This document shows positions 5,736 through 11,929 of a stretch of 11,929 nt of DNA, piece after piece (position 1 is the stretch's first letter; every line of letters begins with the position of its first letter). Under the pieces are notes generated by a model. It saw only the letters and a program-made list of their open reading frames with translations, had not been told where the DNA came from and did no database searches. The position numbers were made by a program, and so were the translations under genes. The stretch comes from an uncultured Lachnospiraceae bacterium (lineage in GTDB: Bacteria > Bacillota > Clostridia > Lachnospirales > Lachnospiraceae). The stretch lies in assembly GCA_947594085.1 (NCBI GenBank), contig CANQEB010000054.1, forward strand, positions 1 through 11,929, given 5' to 3'.

Positions 5736-6593
5736 ATGGAATTGAAGCATGTGTTTGTAGCGCTTAGGCCGGAATGGAAGGATTCTATAGAGGATTTGAG
5801 GAGACGACTCCGGATGGACGGAGTTCAGTGTACCTGCATGGCGGATGGTGGGGTTGAGCTGCAACCATCAGAAGCTCCTGAGAAGAATACGAGAACGAAA
5901 GCGGCGGAAGACTCTATTGATACGGCAAGCACAGTTGTAATCACGGATAATCGGGTATTGGCACTTGAAATGGCGAAACGCGGAGTTGTCTGTATTGGCT
6001 GCGATACTGCAAAGTCCCACTTTTTTGAGGGCGCAGTATTGACGACAGACACGCTCGAATCGCTGGATGCGCTCACGATAGAAGAATTCCTTCTTCGCGC
6101 AACGGGCCGACCGGTGACGATTGCCGTGACAGAGCGCTTGCTCCTCCGTGAGATTGCGGAACAAGATCTGCCGGTGCTGTGTCAGATGGATCGCCAGTTT
6201 GCATTCGAGAAGATGGCGGCTTATATTCGCCATGCATACCGTTTTTACGGATATGGGCTGTGGAGTGTGCTGTTGCATGACGGAACCCTGATCGGGTGCT
6301 GTGGATTTTCGGATGGCACAGAGCTACACTTTGGTGTGAAAGAGCGTGACAATAGCTCAGGCGGATATCTGGAACTTCAGTATACGGTAGCAGAGAGATA
6401 TCGGCGGCAAGGCTATGGCGAGGAGATGTGCCGTGCAGCCCTTGCACACGCGTGTGTGCATTTGGGCGCGCGTGAGATATGGATTCGCGTGGAACCGGAA
6501 AACAAAGCATCCATAGCATTGGCCCAAAAACTTGGGTTTCAGCTGACCGCTTTAAAGGATCCAGGATACGAATTTTATATGTTGACACTATGA
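5736..6593 (+). CDS. GNAT N-acetyltransferase with extra N-terminal domain
   Basis: This 285-residue protein has a C-terminal GNAT fold that should transfer an acetyl group from acetyl-CoA to an amine; the substrate is unknown. The GNAT part begins at TERLLLRE (about residues 132-139). Motif A is seen as YTVAERYRRQGYGEEMCRAA, with the acetyl-CoA loop RRQGYG at 223-228. The NKASIALAQKLGF segment near 256-268 is the usual motif B. The N-terminal 125 residues are separate and contain STVVITDNRVLALEMAKRGV (65-84) and an FFEGA..LTTDTLESLDA stretch. From memory, similar HAD-like N-terminal modules are fused to GNAT domains in Clostridia. The ATG at 5736 is chosen because AAAGGAAA precedes it; an in-frame TTG at 5676 falls inside the hairpin arm. 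It is a single gene, with the SGNH promoter 13 nt after its stop. Confidence 0.85.
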   Translation: MELKHVFVALRPEWKDSIEDLRRRLRMDGVQCTCMADGGVELQPSEAPEKNTRTKAAEDSIDTASTVVITDNRVLALEMAKRGVVCIGCDTAKSHFFEGAVLTTDTLESLDALTIEEFLLRATGRPVTIAVTERLLLREIAEQDLPVLCQMDRQFAFEKMAAYIRHAYRFYGYGLWSVLLHDGTLIGCCGFSDGTELHFGVKERDNSSGGYLELQYTVAERYRRQGYGEEMCRAALAHACVHLGAREIWIRVEPENKASIALAQKLGFQLTALKDPGYEFYMLTL

Positions 6594-6606
6594 GTTAAAA
6601 ATAACC

Positions 6607-6635
6607 TTGAAAAGGAACAAGACTTTGCATATAAT
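6607..6635 (+). promoter_or_regulatory. Consensus promoter of the SGNH-MBOAT(-ecf) unit
   Basis: TTGAAA (6607-6612) and TATAAT (6630-6635) are separated by exactly 17 nt. Transcription would start near 6642, leaving a leader of about 60 nt. As no clear promoter or terminator was seen further down, this may drive the SGNH and MBOAT genes and read into ecfA1-ecfA2-ecfT. Confidence 0.8.
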
Positions 6636-6701
6636 AGGACAGGAAAACGAGTAATGCAGAGGAATATGGAGCATTCCACCGCGACAGAGAGATAAAATGA
6701 T

Positions 6702-7736
6702 ATGAAGAAAACAATTCGATGGATTTTGGCAACTATAATTTTTTTGACTTGCAACATGATCCTTTTTGCCGGGGTTTCGCAGATATTCAGACAGAAGGGC
6801 GGACATCCGGCCGACATGGTGCATTCCTTCTATTCGCTGGATGACAATTCTGTCGATGTGCTTTGCCTGGGGAGCAGTCACGGTTATACCTCCTTTCAGC
6901 CAAATATATTGTGGAAGGAGTTTGGCATAACATCCTATGTGCTGTGTAGCCCGCAGCAGCCTCTTGCTATGTCCTACTATTTGCTGAAAGAGGCGTTGGA
7001 ATACCAACATCCAAAGGTGGTTCTTCTGGAGTCATACTACATCCGGGTGGACAACAAGGATATGGAAGTACCGCTGCGCTTTGCGCTCGATGGCATGCAT
7101 TTGGATAAGGTCAAACTGGAAGTACTTGCAAGCATCAGGAAAGATATGCCGTGGAAAGAGAAGCTTTCTTATTATATACCGTTCCTGAAATATCATGTCC
7201 GCTGGAACAGCCTGGAGAACAGGGATTTCAATCCGAGACTGTACCTGAAGGGATCGGCGCTCTCCTACAGTGTCTTTCCGCAGGAAGAACCGGAGCTCTC
7301 TGATATGCCATGGAGAATGTCGAAAAGCATTCGAAAATATCTGAAGAAAATCAGAAAGCTATGCGATGAGAATGATATACAATTGATCATTTATGCGGCC
7401 CCGTACGGGATTGAAGATGACTATGAGCATTATGTCGCCAGACAGGCGATCAACAATACACTGGAGAAATACTGTGCGCGCAATGATATCCCGTTCTTCT
7501 TCTATCAGAGGACTGGAGAAGCGGGGATTGACTTCGCGACGGACTTCGCAGATCACTCACATATGAATGCGTATGGGGCGGAAAAAGTCACGATGCATCT
7601 CGGAAATTATATTGCAGAGCAATACAAGCTTCCGGATCACAGAGGCGATGCAGCATACCGCTCCTGGGATGAGGACTACGAGAAATACCAAAAAGACGTT
7701 GAAGAAGCTTTGGCGGCAGCGCAGGGAAATGGATGA
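6702..7736 (+). CDS. Membrane-anchored SGNH-fold protein, partner of the MBOAT acyltransferase
   Basis: This 344-residue protein has an N-terminal membrane segment (about residues 7-28, after MKKTIRW) that should anchor an extracytoplasmic domain. The domain shows SGNH/GDSL-like features. VLCLGSSH (53-60) gives a candidate nucleophile Ser58 or Ser59, and the C-terminal DHSHMNAYGAEK (284-295) gives an Asp284-X-X-His287 pair like that of SGNH enzymes and DltD/AlgX-type proteins. Such proteins act with MBOAT enzymes in transferring acyl groups to surface polysaccharides, teichoic acids or peptidoglycan. The gene lies 29 nt before an MBOAT gene, which supports this role. The last 25 residues are charged and may extend past the domain. 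The ribosome binding site is weak (AGAGAG). Whether it is the final acyltransferase or an esterase cannot be told from sequence. Confidence 0.8.
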   Translation: MKKTIRWILATIIFLTCNMILFAGVSQIFRQKGGHPADMVHSFYSLDDNSVDVLCLGSSHGYTSFQPNILWKEFGITSYVLCSPQQPLAMSYYLLKEALEYQHPKVVLLESYYIRVDNKDMEVPLRFALDGMHLDKVKLEVLASIRKDMPWKEKLSYYIPFLKYHVRWNSLENRDFNPRLYLKGSALSYSVFPQEEPELSDMPWRMSKSIRKYLKKIRKLCDENDIQLIIYAAPYGIEDDYEHYVARQAINNTLEKYCARNDIPFFFYQRTGEAGIDFATDFADHSHMNAYGAEKVTMHLGNYIAEQYKLPDHRGDAAYRSWDEDYEKYQKDVEEALAAAQGNG

Positions 7737-7765
7737 CTGCTGCCAAATGATGGAGAAGAAAGTCT

Positions 7766-9262
7766 ATGTTATTTAATTCGGTTGAATTTTTGCTGTTTTT
7801 TCCTGCGGTGTGTCTCTTGTATTTCGTGATACCGCACCGGTTTCGCTATTTATTCCTGTTGGCGTGCAGTTATTTTTTCTATATGTGCTGGAATCCGGAG
7901 TATGCCTTGCTGCTGCTTACATCAACCGCGATCACGTATATATCCGGCCTTTTGCTCGCCTCTGCGGACCATATAGAGAATGAAAAGCGACATGCCAGGC
8001 GGAAGAAAATGTACGTAGCGCTGTCTTTCGCCAGCAATCTGCTGATTTTATTCTTCTTCAAATACTATGGATTTGCCGCGTCTACTGTCGCGAAGGTATT
8101 TGGCAAGCTGGGTGTGACGGTGTCAATGCCGGTGTTTGATGTGATTCTTCCGGTCGGCATTTCGTTTTACACCTTCCAGGCGCTCAGCTATACGATGGAT
8201 GTATACCGCGGAGAGGTTCGCGCAGAGAGGAATTTTTTCAAGTATGCGCTGTTCGTGTCCTTTTTTCCGCAGCTTGTGGCAGGGCCGATTGAGCGTTCCA
8301 AAAACCTGCTGCATCAGATCAACGAAAAGCACCCGTTCGACGCTGACCGTGTGCGCAGCGGGCTGATGCTCATGATTTACGGCTATTTTCAGAAGGTCGT
8401 GTTGTCCGAGTATCTGGGCGTTGTCGTGGATTCTGTCTACAACACGTACACAGAGCGAACAGGGTTTCAGCTTGTCGTGGCCACTGTTTTTTTCGCGCTT
8501 CAGATTTACTGTGATTTTGGCAGCTATTCCAACATTGCGATCGGCGCTGCCAGAATCATGGGATTTCGTCTGATGGAAAACTTCAACACGCCGTATTTCG
8601 CGGTCTCTGTGGCAGATTTCTGGCGTCGTTGGCATATTTCTCTGTCAACGTGGTTTCGCGATTATCTGTACATACCGCTCGGAGGAAACCGTAAAGGTAA
8701 ATTTCGCAAGTGGTGTAATCTCATGATTGTCTTTCTGGTCAGCGGGCTGTGGCACGGCGCAAGCTGGCATTTTGTCGCCTGGGGCGGCATCAACGGGGTA
8801 TATCAGGTGGTCGGCGAATGGCTGAAGCCGGTCCGGGAAAAGATCATGAATCTGTTTCATGTGGACAGAACTGTGTTCAGCCACAAGCTCAGCCGTATTC
8901 TGACGACATTTGTGCTGGTAGACATCAGCTGGGTATTTTTCCGCGCTGGCTCTCTTCGCAGCGCTTTTGACATCCTGAAGCGGATGGCGGGGATAGGTGT
9001 AGATTATTGGTTCACCTGGACGGATAATCTGGAGGCGATGGGCTTGACGATGGAGACGCGAAATCTCTTGGCGGTATGCCTTCTGATTTTGTTTGTAGTT
9101 GATCTGTGCAAGTACAATGGAATCCGGCTTGGCGCGTGGTTGGCGAAGCAGGGATTGTGGTTCCGCTGGTTGGTCTACACTGTGGCCATTTTTGGCGTTT
9201 TGATTTTTGGAATGTACGGACCGGGTTATGATGCGAGTGCGTTCATTTATTTCCAATTTTAA
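7766..9262 (+). CDS. MBOAT-family O-acyltransferase, DltB/AlgI-like
   Basis: This 498-residue polytopic membrane protein belongs to the MBOAT family and should pass acyl (probably acetyl) groups across the membrane for O-acylation of a surface polymer. It starts MLFNSVEFLLFFPAVCLLYF, a typical AlgI/PatA-like beginning, and has about ten hydrophobic segments. Key motifs are FFPQLVAGPIER (166-177), DFWRRWHISLSTWFRDYLYI (284-303) with His290, and VSGLWHGASWHF (325-336) with His330, the invariant catalytic MBOAT histidine. Its length is normal for the family. It has a GGAG binding site 10 nt before the ATG, and the SGNH gene precedes it by 29 nt. No dlt, alg or glycosyltransferase genes are nearby, so the polymer is not identified. 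Its TAA stop lies within the ribosome binding region of ecfA1. Confidence 0.92.
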   Translation: MLFNSVEFLLFFPAVCLLYFVIPHRFRYLFLLACSYFFYMCWNPEYALLLLTSTAITYISGLLLASADHIENEKRHARRKKMYVALSFASNLLILFFFKYYGFAASTVAKVFGKLGVTVSMPVFDVILPVGISFYTFQALSYTMDVYRGEVRAERNFFKYALFVSFFPQLVAGPIERSKNLLHQINEKHPFDADRVRSGLMLMIYGYFQKVVLSEYLGVVVDSVYNTYTERTGFQLVVATVFFALQIYCDFGSYSNIAIGAARIMGFRLMENFNTPYFAVSVADFWRRWHISLSTWFRDYLYIPLGGNRKGKFRKWCNLMIVFLVSGLWHGASWHFVAWGGINGVYQVVGEWLKPVREKIMNLFHVDRTVFSHKLSRILTTFVLVDISWVFFRAGSLRSAFDILKRMAGIGVDYWFTWTDNLEAMGLTMETRNLLAVCLLILFVVDLCKYNGIRLGAWLAKQGLWFRWLVYTVAIFGVLIFGMYGPGYDASAFIYFQF

Positions 9263-9274
9263 GGGGTTCAGGGC

Positions 9275-10132
9275 ATGGGAATCATAGAGGCAAGCAAGCT
9301 TGCGTTTGACTATCTGAAAACGGATGAAGAGGGAAAGGTTGAGTCGAGATCCCGCGCGATTGACGAAGTCGATCTTGACATAAAGGAAGGCGATTTTGTC
9401 GCGATTCTGGGACACAATGGCTCCGGGAAATCCACACTTGCGAAGCACATCAACGCGATCCTGCTCCCGACCGAAGGGACGCTCTATGTGGACGGCAAAG
9501 ATACGCGCGACGAGTCTAAGCTGTGGGAAATCCGCCAGACTGCAGGGATGGTTTTTCAGAATCCGGACAATCAGATTATCGGAACGATCGTAGATGAAGA
9601 CGTAGGCTTTGGTCCGGAGAACATGGGTGTTCCTCAGCAGGAAATTTGGCAGAGAGTGGAAGACAGTCTGAAGAAGGTCGGCATGTGGGAATATCGCTCA
9701 CACTCACCGAACAAGCTGTCCGGGGGACAGAAGCAGCGTATTGCGATCGCCGGTGTCGTGGCGATGCGTCCGAAGTGTATTGTTCTCGACGAGCCGACCG
9801 CGATGCTGGATCCAAACGGCCGCAGAGAAGTGATTCGCACGGTGCAGGAATTGAACCGACAGGAGCATGTGACCGTCTTGCTGATTACCCACTACATGGA
9901 GGAAGTGATTGAGGCGGATAAGGTCATCGTCATGGACCAGGGGAAGATTGTCATGCAGGGGACACCGCGCGAGGTATTTTCTCATGTAGATGAGCTGAAA
10001 GGCTACAGGCTGGATGTTCCGCAGGCGACACTGGTCGCGTACGAGTTGCAGAAGGCAGGATTGCCCCTGCCGGACGGAATCCTCTCGAACGAGGAGTTAG
10101 TGCAGGAGCTGACACGGCTCATACGACAATAA
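9275..10132 (+). CDS. ecfA1: ECF transporter ATP-binding protein EcfA1
   Basis: This 285-residue cytoplasmic ATPase is one of two that power the energy-coupling factor module for vitamin and micronutrient uptake. Walker A is GHNGSGKST (46-54), the Q-loop is FQNPDNQ (Gln95), the ABC signature is LSGGQ (148-152), Walker B is CIVLDEP with Glu173, and the switch His is His206 in LLITHYMEE. All needed residues are present. It is the first of three ecf genes, in the common ecfA1-ecfA2-ecfT order. AAGGGG (9261-9266) overlaps the MBOAT stop codon and is 8 nt before the ATG, so translation may be coupled to the MBOAT gene. It has no promoter of its own that I can see. Confidence 0.95.
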   Translation: MGIIEASKLAFDYLKTDEEGKVESRSRAIDEVDLDIKEGDFVAILGHNGSGKSTLAKHINAILLPTEGTLYVDGKDTRDESKLWEIRQTAGMVFQNPDNQIIGTIVDEDVGFGPENMGVPQQEIWQRVEDSLKKVGMWEYRSHSPNKLSGGQKQRIAIAGVVAMRPKCIVLDEPTAMLDPNGRREVIRTVQELNRQEHVTVLLITHYMEEVIEADKVIVMDQGKIVMQGTPREVFSHVDELKGYRLDVPQATLVAYELQKAGLPLPDGILSNEELVQELTRLIRQ

Positions 10133-10149
10133 CGGAAGGACAGGTTCAC

Positions 10150-11022
10150 ATGTCAATTCAAATAGAGCATCTGAACTATATATACAGCGCCGGAACGGCA
10201 TTTGAACGGCAGGCACTCACGGATATTAATCTGGATTTGCCGGATGGTCAGTTCATCGGGATGATCGGGCACACCGGCTCGGGAAAATCTACATTGATCC
10301 AGCACCTGAATGGGCTTTTGAAGCCGACGTCCGGCCGTGTGCTTTACAATGGAACGGACATCTTTGCGGATGGGTTTGATCTCAGGCGTCTGCGCAGCAA
10401 AGTCGGGCTGGTATTCCAGTACCCGGAGCACCAGCTTTTTGAGACAGATGTTTTCACAGATGTATGCTTTGGCCCCAAAAATCTGGGTCTGGCAAAAGAA
10501 GAGATCGAAGCCAGGGCGTTGAAGGCATTGCAGCAGGTGGGGCTGAAGGAGAAGTATTACAAGATGTCTCCATTCGAGCTCTCCGGAGGGCAGAAACGCC
10601 GTGCCGCGATCGCTGGAATCCTCGCGATGGAGCCGGAGATTTTGGTGCTGGATGAGCCGACCGCAGGATTGGATCCGAAGGGGCGTGACGATATTCTCAA
10701 CCAGGTGGCGAAGCTGCATCAGGAGCGGAAGATTACCGTGGTGCTTGTCTCGCACAGCATGGAGGACATCGCGCGCTATGTAGAGCGCATCATCGTGTTG
10801 AACCACGGAAGCGTTCTGTTTGACGATACGCCGCGGGAGGTATTTTGCCATTATCAGGAGCTCGAAAAGGTCGGTCTTGCGGCTCCGCAGGTGACGTATC
10901 TGGTACATGAACTTCGGGAGAAGGGCTGGGATCTTCCGGCTGAGGTGACTACGGTGGATGAGGCTGCACAGGCGATCCTTGCTTCATTTAGGCAGTCACA
11001 TCAGTCGCAACAAGAGGCATAG
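10150..11022 (+). CDS. ecfA2: ECF transporter ATP-binding protein EcfA2
   Basis: This 290-residue protein is the second ATPase of the energy-coupling factor module and forms the heterodimer with EcfA1. It has Walker A GHTGSGKST (40-48), Q-loop VFQYPEHQLF with Gln90, signature LSGGQ (144-148), Walker B ILVLDEP with Glu169 and switch His202 in VLVSHSMED. The YPEHQLF Q-loop form is typical for EcfA2. The C-terminal part (about 225-290) is the EcfA-type extension. It follows ecfA1 by 17 nt with a GGAAGGACAGG purine-rich binding site, and ecfT follows after 66 nt. Confidence 0.95.
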   Translation: MSIQIEHLNYIYSAGTAFERQALTDINLDLPDGQFIGMIGHTGSGKSTLIQHLNGLLKPTSGRVLYNGTDIFADGFDLRRLRSKVGLVFQYPEHQLFETDVFTDVCFGPKNLGLAKEEIEARALKALQQVGLKEKYYKMSPFELSGGQKRRAAIAGILAMEPEILVLDEPTAGLDPKGRDDILNQVAKLHQERKITVVLVSHSMEDIARYVERIIVLNHGSVLFDDTPREVFCHYQELEKVGLAAPQVTYLVHELREKGWDLPAEVTTVDEAAQAILASFRQSHQSQQEA

Positions 11023-11088
11023 CCTATATGTGTGTGACACAAGGGCGCTGCGTTTGAACAATGAGATTTTGGAGATATAGATGACGAT

Positions 11089-11913
11089 ATGTTAAGAGAA
11101 ATCACAATCGGACAATATTATCCGGCAGACTCCGTTATTCATAAGTTAGATCCTCGTGTGAAGCTGGCAGGGACGCTCGTCTTCATTGTGTCCTTGTTCG
11201 CGTTTGCCTCGGTGGAGGCGTATCTTTTGGCGACACTTGTGCTTGCCCTGGTGATTCGGGCTTCGAAGGTGCCGCTTAAGTTTATGCTGCGCGGGTTAAA
11301 GACGATCTTTGTGCTGCTTTTGTTCACGGTAGTATTTAACCTCTTTCTCACAAGAGGCACGCCAATCTTTCATTTTTGGATCTTTACGGTGACAAAAGAA
11401 GGCGTGAAGACGGCCGTGTTTATGGCGATTCGTTTGATTTATCTGATTATCGGCTCGTCTGTGATGACTCTTACGACTACGCCAAACAATTTGACGGATG
11501 GACTTGAGAAAGCGCTTTCGCCGCTGCGCCGAATCCGGGTGCCGGTGCATGAGATTGCGATGATTATGTCAATTGCACTGCGTTTTATTCCGATTCTGCT
11601 CGAGGAGACAGACAAGATCATGAAGGCGCAGACCGCACGCGGCGCAGATTTTGAATCCGGCAATCTAATCCAGAGGGTGCGAAATATGATCCCTCTTCTG
11701 GTGCCGCTTTTCGTGTCGGCATTTCGACGCGCAAATGACCTGGCGATGGCGATGGAAGCCAGGGGTTATCACGGGGGAGAGGGCAGGACAAAAATGCGTC
11801 CGCTCGTCTATGCGCGCAGGGACAAGCTGGCATATTTGATGATGCTTCTGTATCTCGTGGCAATGTTTCTTGTGAATCGCATTGGATTTTTTGCAGAGCT
11901 GATTCAGTGGTGA
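11089..11913 (+). CDS. ecfT: ECF transporter transmembrane protein EcfT
   Basis: This 274-residue membrane protein is the transmembrane coupling subunit that links EcfA1/EcfA2 to exchangeable substrate-binding S components. Hydrophobic segments are clear at about 27-57, 68-88, 105-130, 155-172, 201-212 and 247-266. The two Ala-Arg-Gly coupling motifs, MKAQTARGADFESG (ARG 183-185) and AMEARGYHGG (ARG 224-226), are present and are the ATPase contact sites known for this family. No S component is encoded here, which fits a group II module serving S components located elsewhere. A GGAG at 11071-11074 is 14 nt from the ATG, longer than ideal. An ATG at 11081 opens only a four-codon frame. Confidence 0.95.
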   Translation: MLREITIGQYYPADSVIHKLDPRVKLAGTLVFIVSLFAFASVEAYLLATLVLALVIRASKVPLKFMLRGLKTIFVLLLFTVVFNLFLTRGTPIFHFWIFTVTKEGVKTAVFMAIRLIYLIIGSSVMTLTTTPNNLTDGLEKALSPLRRIRVPVHEIAMIMSIALRFIPILLEETDKIMKAQTARGADFESGNLIQRVRNMIPLLVPLFVSAFRRANDLAMAMEARGYHGGEGRTKMRPLVYARRDKLAYLMMLLYLVAMFLVNRIGFFAELIQW

Positions 11914-11929
11914 ACATTCGATTGGCGAC
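11910..11929 (+). CDS. Start of a further gene, possibly truA (partial)
   Basis: A GTG at 11910 overlaps the ecfT stop in a GTGA arrangement and opens a frame starting MNIRLA before the window ends. In many Firmicutes truA (tRNA pseudouridine synthase A) follows ecfT, and its products often start similarly with a short basic beta strand. Only six codons are visible, so the identity is an inference from context. Confidence 0.35.

Noticed and set aside
8645..9448. Minus-strand 267-codon open frame opposite the MBOAT and ecfA1 genes
   Set aside because: Antisense to two well-supported genes, with no family features.
10153..10908. Minus-strand 251-codon frame opposite ecfA2
   Set aside because: Antisense to an intact ABC ATPase gene, with no recognisable motif.
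11054..11081. Candidate promoter TTGAAC-N16-TATAGA before ecfT
   Set aside because: Weak -10, and transcription would begin at about the start codon, leaving no ribosome binding site in the message.
1..11929. CRISPR arrays, tRNA genes, insertion sequences, phage or toxin-antitoxin genes
   Set aside because: I looked on both strands and saw no regular repeat-spacer array, transposase or integrase, tRNA-like cloverleaf, or small toxin-antitoxin pair.

Overview
The window looks like chromosomal DNA of a low-to-mid GC Gram-positive anaerobe, most likely a Clostridia member close to Lachnospiraceae. The reasons are the gene order rpsK-rpsD-rpoA-rplQ followed further on by ecfA1-ecfA2-ecfT, the Clostridia-type start of RpoA ([12 protein letters not shown]), the long L17 with internal insertions, strong AGGAGG ribosome binding sites, and consensus sigma-A type promoters. 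Family placement is inferred from remembered protein features, not from a search.

Layout: (1) Positions 1-2340 hold the end of a ribosomal protein / RNA polymerase alpha operon: the last codons of rpsK, then rpsD, rpoA and rplQ, all on +. (2) Positions 2341-2670 are a gene-free stretch with two hairpins (one terminator-like), a very good extended -10 promoter and a leader of about 135 nt with inverted repeats. (3) Positions 2671-4807 hold a four-cluster 4Fe-4S ferredoxin, a D-lyxose isomerase and a LacX-type aldose 1-epimerase, all on +. (4) An A-rich, degenerate 17-nt repeat tract and a bidirectional terminator separate these from a cyclophilin-type peptidyl-prolyl isomerase on - (5039-5560). 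(5) A divergent promoter region and a two-tier hairpin lead into a GNAT acetyltransferase with an extra N-terminal domain. (6) A consensus promoter at 6607-6635 drives an SGNH-fold membrane-anchored protein and an MBOAT O-acyltransferase, a pair typical of extracytoplasmic polymer O-acylation. (7) ecfA1, ecfA2 and ecfT follow with almost no gap, and the first codons of the next gene (possibly truA) overlap the ecfT stop.

How they work together: the two ends are housekeeping (translation, transcription, vitamin/micronutrient uptake energising module). In many Firmicutes rplQ is followed directly by the ecf genes and truA. Here about 6.9 kb of unrelated genes sits between them, so the ecf genes are placed 12 nt behind the MBOAT gene and probably depend on its promoter. 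The lyxose isomerase and epimerase make sense as a small sugar-handling pair. The ferredoxin, cyclophilin and GNAT gene have no obvious partner here.

No tRNA, rRNA, CRISPR array, insertion sequence or phage gene was seen. I found no clear evidence for a wholly new multi-gene system. The most interesting points are the interrupted rplQ-ecf cluster, the structured ferredoxin leader, the two-tier hairpin before the GNAT gene, and the unusual small ferredoxin.
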